From Eubacteriales Family XIII. Incertae Sedis bacterium (GTDB taxonomy: Bacteria; Bacillota; Clostridia; Peptostreptococcales; Anaerovoracaceae): a stretch of 5,983 nucleotides of DNA. Each line of letters begins with the position of its first letter. Positions within the stretch are counted from its first letter, which is position 1. The notes beneath the pieces were generated by a model. The model was not told the origin of the DNA and did no database searches. It worked only from the letters and a program-made list of their open reading frames with translations. Position numbers and translations under genes: made by a program. Shown here one piece after another: positions 1 to 4,925 of the stretch. Where the stretch lies: assembly GCA_031290715.1 (NCBI GenBank), contig JAITNA010000013.1, positions 1-5,983 on the forward strand. The letters run 5' to 3'.

Positions 1-8
1 CATATTGC

Positions 9-48
9 TTTCAGTGAGCAGGCTCCCCCCCTTTGCCTGTTTCTGAAA
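9..48. repeat. Bulged inverted repeat (stem-loop) at left edge
   Basis: Bases 9-14 (TTTCAG) pair with 43-48 (CTGAAA). After a small internal bulge, bases 17-23 pair with 35-41 (core CAGGC/GCCTG, plus one G-U pair). The loop contains a run of seven C. Neither strand shows a clear T-run after the stem, so it is not a textbook terminator. It could be a processed 3' end, part of a terminator for a gene beyond the left edge, or an interspersed repeat. No gene is visible in 1-95. Confidence 0.5.
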
Positions 49-55
49 ATATACG

Positions 56-83
56 GGAAGCAAGCGTTTTTTGGCTTGCTTCC
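56..83 (-). terminator. Probable terminator hairpin after thiT
   Basis: A perfect 10-bp inverted repeat, GGAAGCAAGC (56-65) with GCTTGCTTCC (74-83), surrounds an 8-base loop. It begins 12 bases beyond the thiT stop codon, where a factor-independent terminator is expected. On the minus strand the following bases are only moderately T-rich (CGTATATTTTC). On the plus strand the flank TATTTGTTATTGTT is richer in T, so the element could also act on rightward transcription entering from the left edge. Confidence 0.65.
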
Positions 84-95
84 TATTTGTTATTG

Positions 96-728
96 TTAAT
101 CACTGGATTCCCGCATTGCAGTCACTTTCATGAAATCAGAGATTTCAGAAAGTGTTGTATAAGGTCTTCTTGCAAATTCCTTGCGGAATTTGAGAAGCAC
201 CATTATCGCGGAAATGATCGCGAGCATGGCTGCGTTCATGGCTGCGCTCGTTCCGTTTGCGATGAAGGAATAGAGGAAGGGGCTCATGCCTTCCGGCGCG
301 TAACTTCCCCAAAAGATGACGCCCGCCCAATAGTGGAAAAACCAACGGGCGACCGCGGCGGCGATGCCGGCGAAAACGACGGTCAGAACGATCGAGATTT
401 GATTTTTTTCCGAAAGCGCTTTGCGCAGCCGGCCCGAGAATATCCCGCCGAAACCGCCGAAAGCGAAAGCAATCGGATATTCGAGAATGACTTGCGGAAG
501 CGACAGGATGTACGCCTTTCCAAAGAGGATGAGGAGCAAGCCCCAGATCAAGCCCGCGGCCAAGCCCGGGCCAAGGCCGCGCCGCAGCGCGTAGACGCCG
601 AGAGGGATCAGGCCGAGGGACAGATCGAGCGCCGCGTTGGCTGTTTGGAGAGGGACGTACGACAGGACAAACGCGATTACCGCGATAATCGCTCCCTCAA
701 GCATGGTAAGCAGTTTGGTGTTTCTCAT
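96..728 (-). CDS. thiT: ThiT-like thiamine-binding S-component of an energy-coupling factor (ECF) transporter
   Basis: Integral membrane protein of 210 residues that binds thiamine and works with a shared EcfA/EcfA'/EcfT module encoded elsewhere. About six hydrophobic segments are visible, covering roughly residues 8-180. Family signatures seen are the SLGLIPLGVYALRRG stretch (37-51), Glu83-Tyr84 in the LEYPIAFAFGG segment, and the FFHYWAGVIFWGSY region with His132 and Trp140, followed by Tyr153 and Asn158. These match thiamine-contacting positions known from Lactococcus ThiT. The start at 728 is chosen over an in-frame ATG at 758 because GGAGG (737-741) lies 8 bases upstream, and the 758 start would fall inside the riboswitch. 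A hydrophilic C-terminal tail of about 28 residues follows the last membrane segment. The upstream TPP riboswitch independently supports the thiamine assignment. Confidence 0.95.
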   Translation of the reverse strand: MRNTKLLTMLEGAIIAVIAFVLSYVPLQTANAALDLSLGLIPLGVYALRRGLGPGLAAGLIWGLLLILFGKAYILSLPQVILEYPIAFAFGGFGGIFSGRLRKALSEKNQISIVLTVVFAGIAAAVARWFFHYWAGVIFWGSYAPEGMSPFLYSFIANGTSAAMNAAMLAIISAIMVLLKFRKEFARRPYTTLSEISDFMKVTAMRESSD

Positions 729-740
729 GATTCTTTCCTC

Positions 741-841
741 CGTCGGTATTATCCGCATCAGGTTCCAGGGTTCGGTCGCGGGAGAGTCCCGTTTCCATCT
801 CAGCCGTGCGCGGACGGTTTTGTCCGCTCAGTAGGCACCCC
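741..841 (-). promoter_or_regulatory. TPP riboswitch (THI box) controlling thiT
   Basis: Read on the minus strand, the conserved blocks occur in order: GGGGTGCC (841-834), a 6-bp P3 stem GCGGAC/GTCCGC with an AAAACC loop, GGCTGAGATG, an extra small hairpin CGGGA-CTC-TCCCG, GAACCTGAT, and GATAATACCG followed by CGG. This is the thiamine pyrophosphate aptamer layout. The aptamer's 3' edge touches the thiT Shine-Dalgarno GGAGG (737-741). Only 12 bases separate it from the ATG, which leaves no room for a terminator. Ligand binding therefore probably hides the ribosome site (inference). A clear P1 closing stem is not obvious; only CCU (847-845) against AGG in the Shine-Dalgarno is visible. Confidence 0.95.
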
Positions 842-859
842 ATTAGGTTGTTATTGCAT

Positions 860-888
860 ACTATATGAAAAAATTTTTCAAAAGTCAA
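860..888 (-). promoter_or_regulatory. Sigma-A-type promoter for thiT
   Basis: On the minus strand, TTGACT (888-883) is separated by exactly 17 bases from TATAGT (865-860). Both hexamers are one mismatch from consensus and the spacer is A/T-rich. Transcription would start near 853, about a dozen bases before the aptamer's GGGGTGCC block. The -35 box lies only a few bases beyond the stop codon of the upstream Uma2-like gene. Confidence 0.82.
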
Positions 889-892
889 ATGA

Positions 893-1462
893 TTATTTCA
901 GTGCGGCGTCCGCTTTTTGCATATTGATGGCAAACCCCGGGAAAATCCCTACCGGAATGTGTTCATCCCACGCATAGGAAACTTGCTCTTCTTTTTCATT
1001 CCTTTTGTTGATTGTGATACGGACTTTTCTGTTCACAGGGTCTATGAGCCAGCATTCTTTGACGCCGGCTTTCATATACAGGCCCAACTTCACGGTCGAG
1101 TCGTATTTGTCTGTTGACGGGGAAAGGACTTCTATAACCATATCCGGCGCGCCTTTCACGCTTTGCTCGTCATGTTTTGATTCGTCGCAAACGACCAAGA
1201 TGTCGGGTTGAACGACCGTATCATCCTCGTCGTTGGCATTGAGCCGGACATCGAACGGGGCCAAAAATACTTCACAGGGCTTTCCGTTCAGGTAGTTCAT
1301 GATCTGCAAACCGATCTCGCGGACGACCCGCTGATGTGTCCGTGACGGGCCGGGCGCCATCAGATACGGAATCCCCTCAATCAGTTCATATCTCTCCCCG
1401 GCGTCCCACGTCAGATAATCCGAATATGTATAATGTTCATCTTTTTTCAACGCGATATTCAT
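893..1462 (-). CDS. Uma2 (DUF820) family protein, putative PD-(D/E)XK nuclease fold
   Basis: A protein of 189 residues. The N-terminal part YSDYLTWDAGERYELIEG (13-30), then MAPGPSRTHQRVV, is typical of the family. Next come QPDILVV (Asp87), the hallmark PDMVIEVLSPST (106-117, Glu111), and YDSTVKLGLYMKAGVKECWLIDP (Lys125). Asp87, Glu111 and Lys125 sit where the PD-(D/E)XK-like catalytic set is expected, and length and ends look complete. The family is described as restriction-endonuclease-like, but the cellular role and substrate of most members are unknown. Start: GAGGAG (1475-1470) is 7 bases before the ATG at 1462. In-frame ATGs at 1468 and 1477 are too close to that site or upstream of it, and 1477 is near the predicted transcription start. 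The gene is noticeably more A/T-rich in parts than its neighbours (23 G+C of 60 at 961-1020), which may hint at horizontal acquisition. No terminator separates it from the thiT promoter, so it may be partly co-transcribed with thiT. Confidence 0.9.
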   Translation of the reverse strand: MNIALKKDEHYTYSDYLTWDAGERYELIEGIPYLMAPGPSRTHQRVVREIGLQIMNYLNGKPCEVFLAPFDVRLNANDEDDTVVQPDILVVCDESKHDEQSVKGAPDMVIEVLSPSTDKYDSTVKLGLYMKAGVKECWLIDPVNRKVRITINKRNEKEEQVSYAWDEHIPVGIFPGFAINMQKADAALK

Positions 1463-1483
1463 CGTCATTCTCCTCATATCATT

Positions 1484-1512
1484 ATTTTAACGCGGGGCGC
1501 ATGATTAATCAA
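1484..1512 (-). promoter_or_regulatory. Sigma-A-type promoter for the Uma2-like gene
   Basis: On the minus strand, TTGATT (1512-1507) and TAAAAT (1489-1484) are 17 bases apart. The predicted start near 1477 gives a leader of about 15 bases that still contains the GAGGAG ribosome site. This supports the ATG at 1462 as the start codon. Confidence 0.65.
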
Positions 1513-1539
1513 TCGAAAATCAGGAAGCCGCGGGCGGTA

Positions 1540-1557
1540 TGATATAATAGGTATAAT
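1540..1557 (+). promoter_or_regulatory. Promoter region of icd: extended -10 plus a second TATAAT
   Basis: TGATATAAT (1540-1548) is a perfect extended -10 element. A second perfect TATAAT lies 9 bases further on (1552-1557). No good -35 hexamer is seen at the proper distance from either (the expected region is GC-rich, around 1520-1534). This fits an extended -10 promoter that can dispense with a -35. Transcription would begin near 1555 or 1564, giving a 5' leader of roughly 45-55 bases. The second TATAAT may instead be part of an operator. Confidence 0.62.
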
Positions 1558-1563
1558 ACTATT
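1546..1563. promoter_or_regulatory. Possible operator: imperfect palindrome over the icd -10 region
   Basis: The arms AATAG (1546-1550) and CTATT (1559-1563) are inverted repeats. They flank a core that itself contains the near-palindrome GTATAATAC (1551-1559). The site overlaps the end of the first -10 box, the whole second TATAAT and the predicted transcription start. That is where a repressor would block RNA polymerase. The segment is A/T-rich, so chance symmetry is a real possibility, and no known regulator motif is recognised. Confidence 0.25.
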
Positions 1564-1607
1564 GTTGTTATTATTAAAACGGCGCGCGGAAGAATAAAGG
1601 AGGCGGC

Positions 1608-2825
1608 ATGGCGGATCGGATCGGGATGCATACCCCGTTGGTGGAAATGGACGGCGACGAGATGACGCGGATCATCTGGGCGCTTGTGAAGGAACATTTG
1701 ATAGAGCCTTTTGTGGAGCTTCGGACGGAGTATTTTGATCTGGGCCTGAAGGAGCGCGAGCGGACGCGGGACCGTGTGACGACGGACGCGGCGGCGGCCA
1801 TCAAGGCGTATGGCGTCGGGGTCAAATGCGCGACGATTACACCCAATGAGGAACGTGTGAAGGAGTACGGGCTGACGGAGATGTACAAGTCGCCGAACGG
1901 GACGATCCGCGCCATCCTCGACGGCACGGTGTTCCGCGCTCCGATCCTCTGCAAGGGCATCGTCCCGTTCATCCCGACATGGAAGAAGCCGATCACGATC
2001 GCGCGTCACGCGTATGGGGACATCTACCGGAATACGGAGTCGCTCGCGGAGGAAGGCACGAAGGCTGAGCTTGTTCTCACGGACAGGAACGGCGCGGAAA
2101 CAAGGCTGCCGATTCACGGGTTTGCGGGCTCGGGCGGCATCGTTCAAGGCATTCATAATACAGATGCCAGCATCGCGTCTTTCGCCCGCGCCTGTATGAA
2201 TTATTCCCTCGATACAAAGCAGGACCTTTGGTTTGCGGCGAAGGATACGATTTCCAAAAGCTACGACCGGCGGTTCCGCGATATTTTCGACGAGGTTTTC
2301 GAGGGCGGCTACCGGGAAAAATTCAAGGCGGCGGGGATCGCGTATTCCTACACGCTTATCGACGATGCGGTCGCGCGCGTCATCCGTTCGGAAGGCGGGT
2401 TTGTCTGGGCCTGCAAGAATTATGACGGGGATGTAATGAGCGATATGGTGGCGACGGCGTTCGGGTCGCTGGCGATGATGACTTCCGTGCTTGTGTCGCC
2501 GCAGGGGTACTATGAATATGAGGCGGCGCACGGGACGGTGCAGCGGCATTACTACAAGCATCTGAAGGGGGAAGCGACGTCGACGAACGCGGCGGCGACG
2601 CTTTTCGCGTGGACGGGGGCGCTGCGGAAACGCGGGGAGCTCGACGGCCTGCCCCGGCTCGCGGACTTCGCGGGGAAGTTGGAGTCGGCGGCTGCGGGGA
2701 CGATTGAGGACGGTGTAATGACGGGCGATTTGTACGAACTCTCGACGCTGCCGAACAAGAAGAAGGTCGGCACGGAAGCGTTCCTGCTCGAAGTCGCAAA
2801 GCGTATCCGCGCGCTTCCTTATTAA
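1608..2825 (+). CDS. icd: NADP-dependent isocitrate dehydrogenase, eukaryote-like (IDH1-type) subfamily
   Basis: Cytoplasmic enzyme that oxidatively decarboxylates isocitrate to 2-oxoglutarate with NADP+, supplying glutamate precursor and NADPH. The 405 residues align nearly end to end with the homodimeric human IDH1 type (about 414 residues), not with the E. coli type. Substrate motifs seen are KCATITP (73-79), KSPNGTIR (94-101), Arg110, and RHAYGD with Arg133, which corresponds to human Arg132. Tyr140 and Lys212 are conserved. Metal-binding aspartates are Asp252 in IDD and Asp275/Asp279 in NYDGDVMSD. AAHGTVQRH (306-314), with Arg313 and His314, is the NADP-selecting loop. The start is supported by AAAGGAGG (1596-1603), 4 bases before ATG. 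Citrate synthase and aconitase genes are not adjacent, so it appears to be a single-gene unit with its own promoter and terminator. Nothing is broken or missing. Confidence 0.97.
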   Translation: MADRIGMHTPLVEMDGDEMTRIIWALVKEHLIEPFVELRTEYFDLGLKERERTRDRVTTDAAAAIKAYGVGVKCATITPNEERVKEYGLTEMYKSPNGTIRAILDGTVFRAPILCKGIVPFIPTWKKPITIARHAYGDIYRNTESLAEEGTKAELVLTDRNGAETRLPIHGFAGSGGIVQGIHNTDASIASFARACMNYSLDTKQDLWFAAKDTISKSYDRRFRDIFDEVFEGGYREKFKAAGIAYSYTLIDDAVARVIRSEGGFVWACKNYDGDVMSDMVATAFGSLAMMTSVLVSPQGYYEYEAAHGTVQRHYYKHLKGEATSTNAAATLFAWTGALRKRGELDGLPRLADFAGKLESAAAGTIEDGVMTGDLYELSTLPNKKKVGTEAFLLEVAKRIRALPY

Positions 2826-2832
2826 AAAAACG

Positions 2833-2855
2833 CGGTGCCGGGGCGCTGTTTGATT
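2833..2855 (+). terminator. Probable intrinsic terminator of icd
   Basis: A short hairpin pairs 2833-2838 (CGGTGC) with 2843-2848 (GCGCTG) around the loop CGGG, including two G-U pairs. It is followed directly by TTTGATTTTT and preceded by an A-run right after the icd stop codon. The stem is short but GC-rich and well placed, 7 bases past the stop. Confidence 0.55.
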
Positions 2856-2890
2856 TTTCAGCTACGGTTCAGTTTGTTGACGTAGAATCA
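2851..2890 (+). other. Bulged hairpin in the leader between icd and the response regulator
   Basis: TGATT (2851-2855) pairs with AATCA (2886-2890), and CTACG (2862-2866) pairs with CGTAG (2881-2885). A 6-base bulge, TTTCAG, lies on one side and the loop is 14 bases. The outer arm overlaps the T-run of the icd terminator. It could be an alternative structure competing with termination or an operator for the regulator gene. No convincing promoter was found here: TTGACG (2877-2882) has no -10 at the right distance, and TAGAAT (2883-2888) has no good -35. Confidence 0.35.
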
Positions 2891-2937
2891 AAAGTTGAGA
2901 GCCGCGAAAGGCCATCCTGTTTTGAGGAAACAAATCG

Positions 2938-3627
2938 ATGAAAGTATTGATGGTTGAAGATGAAAAACGCTTGGCGGAAGCTGTCGCGCAGCTCCTGCGC
3001 CGGCAGAATTTTGACGTGGATCTGTCTTTTGACGGGGAGGAGGGGCTTGATAACGCCCTGTCCGGCGTCTATGACGTGATCCTGCTCGATATTATGCTGC
3101 CGGGCTTGGACGGGATTTCCGTGCTGAAGGAACTGCGCGGCCAGGAGGTCTATACCCCGGTGATTTTGCTCACGGCGAAAGGCGAAGTCGAGGATCGCGT
3201 GCGCGGGCTTGACAGCGGCGCGGACGATTATTTGGCCAAGCCGTTTCGGACGGAGGAATTGATCGCGCGGATCAAGGCGGTAACGCGGCGGCGCGGCGAA
3301 TTTCACGCGGACGGGCTTTTGACGTTCGGGGATTTGGAGCTCAACCCGCTCTCGCTTGCGGTGCGACGCGGGGACAAGTCCTACACGCTGACGCAAAAAG
3401 AATCACGGCTGCTTGAATACTTAATGCAAAATAGGGATGTGAGGCTGTCGTCTGATGCCATTATTGAAAAGGTCTGGGGCTATGACAGCGACGCCGAAGA
3501 TGGAAACGTGCAGGCGTACATTTCATTTTTGCGCAAAAAACTGAACGGGCTTGAATCGAAAGTACAGATCAATAATATCAGAAATTCGGGCTATTTGTTG
3601 AAATACGATGCTCAAGAAACTTCGTAA
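2938..3627 (+). CDS. OmpR/PhoB-family response regulator of a two-component system
   Basis: DNA-binding transcription regulator of 229 residues, the usual length. Receiver domain, residues 1-118: the acidic pocket is Glu7-Asp8, the phosphoacceptor is Asp51 in LLDIMLPGLDG, the switch residue is Thr79 in ILLTAKG, and the conserved Lys101 lies in AKPF. After a short linker comes a winged-helix output domain (about 126-225) with LTQKESRLLEYLM, VWGYDSD, the recognition helix VQAYISFLRKKL (191-202) and the wing IRNSGYLL. All phosphorylation residues are intact, so it should be a regulated switch. ATG at 2938 has GAGG (2924-2927) 10 bases upstream, a slightly long spacing. Its last 20 bases overlap the kinase gene. 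The target genes and signal cannot be read from sequence; the adjacent symporter is one candidate. Confidence 0.96.
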   Translation: MKVLMVEDEKRLAEAVAQLLRRQNFDVDLSFDGEEGLDNALSGVYDVILLDIMLPGLDGISVLKELRGQEVYTPVILLTAKGEVEDRVRGLDSGADDYLAKPFRTEELIARIKAVTRRRGEFHADGLLTFGDLELNPLSLAVRRGDKSYTLTQKESRLLEYLMQNRDVRLSSDAIIEKVWGYDSDAEDGNVQAYISFLRKKLNGLESKVQINNIRNSGYLLKYDAQETS

Positions 3628-4912
3628 CAAACTTCTGATCGTCAACCTCATCAGCTTGACGCTCGTGATTGCGATCGCGTTTTCCGTGATCTATATTTCC
3701 GCGTACAACAGGTATCAACGGGAAACGGACGCGCAGCTGGGCGACATCCCGCCGAGCGTGCTCGAAAACGCGTTTTTGGCGGATCAGCAGCCGAGCCCGG
3801 CCGACCCGGAAAACGAAAACGGCGAGAACGGCGGGAATAACGACGATCTGATGATCAGCGGGAGCATGAATCTTCCCGTGGATTATACGAAATCCTTTGT
3901 GCTCAATCTTGAACGCGACGGCAGTCTGTCCGTCTTTTCGCAATTGGAATTAGAACGGGACGATTACATCAAGGCCGCGGAAACGGCATTCAACGGCGAC
4001 GCGGGAACGGGCGGCATCGAGCTTGCCGGACACAAGTGGAAATACCGCGTCAGCGGCCCCGGCAATATGCTTGGCGAGAACTACGCATCCGCGGTGGTTT
4101 TCCTTGACGTCAGCGACGACCAGCGGTCGCTTCGGGCGATTCTTGTCAGTTTGATCGTGATCGGCCTGGCGGCGATCGGCGTCATTCTGTTTGTCAGCCT
4201 TCTCACGGCGAACCGGGCCATCGTTCCGATTGAGGAAAGCATCCGCAAGCAGCGGCAATTTGTCGCGGACGCGTCGCATGAACTCAAAACGCCGCTCGCC
4301 ATCATCGGCGCCAACACGGAAGCCGCGCGAGGGGCGCCGGATCCGGAGTGGTGGCTGACGTGCATCGAGGAAGAATCGGAGCGGATGAACAAGCTCATCG
4401 AAAGCCTGCTGTATCTCGCAAAGGCGCAGGACACACAGATGGAGCACCTGCCTTTCGATCTGGCAAAAGCCGTAACGGAAGAAACGTCCCGCATTGACGC
4501 GGTACTTTTTGAAAAAGGCGTCGCAATGGAGTTATTCGGGACCGAAACGGAGTTGCTCGTCAAATCCGACAAGGAGCGGCTCATGCAAGCCCTGCTCGTG
4601 CTGCTCGACAATGCCGTGAAATATACAAAACGGGGCGGGACGGTGACCGTCCGCGTTTCTTCCCTGCGGAATAACGCGCAGATCGCGGTCGAAAACAGCG
4701 GCGCGTTCATCGAGCACAGCGACCTCGCGCGCGTGTTCGACCGCTTTTACCGCGCCGACAAATCACGCAACAGCGGCACGGGCGGGCACGGCCTTGGGCT
4801 TGCGATCGCGAAAGAGGTCATGGAACAGCTCGGCGGGGATATCAAAGCGGAGTCGAAACGCTCCGCGGACGGCGGCGCGCGGAATACCTTTACGATTACC
4901 GTTCCGATGTAA
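3608..4912 (+). CDS. Membrane sensor histidine kinase, partner of the upstream regulator
   Basis: A protein of 434 residues. A transmembrane helix at about 10-33 and a second at about 177-200 enclose an extracytoplasmic domain of about 140 residues, which includes an Asn/Glu/Gly-rich stretch (66-80). No full HAMP domain follows the second helix: only about 20 residues separate it from the phosphorylation site, as in many clostridial kinases. The HisKA motif FVADASHELKTPL carries His224. The ATPase domain has the N box with Asn335 in LLDNAVKYT, the F box FDRFYRADKSR (377-387) and the G2 box GHGLGLAI (393-400). The G1 box reads VENSGAFI, with Asn362 in place of the usual Asp. This variant is familiar in Bacillota kinases and does not by itself indicate a dead enzyme. 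The start overlaps the regulator by 20 bases in another frame and lacks a strong ribosome site, which suggests translational coupling. Confidence 0.95.
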   Translation: MLKKLRNKLLIVNLISLTLVIAIAFSVIYISAYNRYQRETDAQLGDIPPSVLENAFLADQQPSPADPENENGENGGNNDDLMISGSMNLPVDYTKSFVLNLERDGSLSVFSQLELERDDYIKAAETAFNGDAGTGGIELAGHKWKYRVSGPGNMLGENYASAVVFLDVSDDQRSLRAILVSLIVIGLAAIGVILFVSLLTANRAIVPIEESIRKQRQFVADASHELKTPLAIIGANTEAARGAPDPEWWLTCIEEESERMNKLIESLLYLAKAQDTQMEHLPFDLAKAVTEETSRIDAVLFEKGVAMELFGTETELLVKSDKERLMQALLVLLDNAVKYTKRGGTVTVRVSSLRNNAQIAVENSGAFIEHSDLARVFDRFYRADKSRNSGTGGHGLGLAIAKEVMEQLGGDIKAESKRSADGGARNTFTITVPM

Positions 4913-4918
4913 TATAAT
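4889..4918 (+). promoter_or_regulatory. Possible promoter placed to give a leaderless symporter mRNA
   Basis: A perfect TATAAT (4913-4918) begins immediately after the kinase stop codon and ends 7 bases before the symporter ATG (4926). Transcription would start at or next to that ATG. The -35 candidate TTTACG (4889-4894), inside the end of the kinase gene, has an 18-base spacer and two mismatches. The gap of 4913-4925 contains no purine-rich ribosome site. Confidence 0.4.
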
Positions 4919-4925
4919 TCCCTTT

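Noticed and set aside
729..758. Upstream ATG at 758 extending thiT by 10 residues
   Set aside because: The extra codons lie inside the conserved 3' part of the TPP aptamer, and the strong GGAGG sits just before the ATG at 728.
33..977. Plus-strand open frame of 314 codons
   Set aside because: It runs antisense across thiT, its riboswitch and the end of the Uma2-like gene. The product is charged and shows no recognisable domain, and the minus-strand genes explain this DNA fully.
1509..2561. Minus-strand open frame of 350 codons opposite icd
   Set aside because: Arg/His/Pro-rich composition typical of the complement of a GC-rich gene. The plus strand encodes an unmistakable isocitrate dehydrogenase.
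2860..2906. Promoter for the two-component operon using TTGACG (2877-2882) or TAGAAT (2883-2888)
   Set aside because: The two hexamers abut instead of being 16-18 bases apart, and neither has a partner at the proper spacing.
3950..4710. Minus-strand open frames of 165 and 209 codons opposite the kinase
   Set aside because: Ser/Arg- or Asp/Arg-rich shadows of the histidine kinase gene, with no ribosome site or family signature.
4676..4710. Degenerate kinase with a broken G1 box (Asn instead of Asp)
   Set aside because: His224, Asn335 and the G2 box are intact, and this G1 variant is common in Bacillota kinases, so inactivity is not supported.
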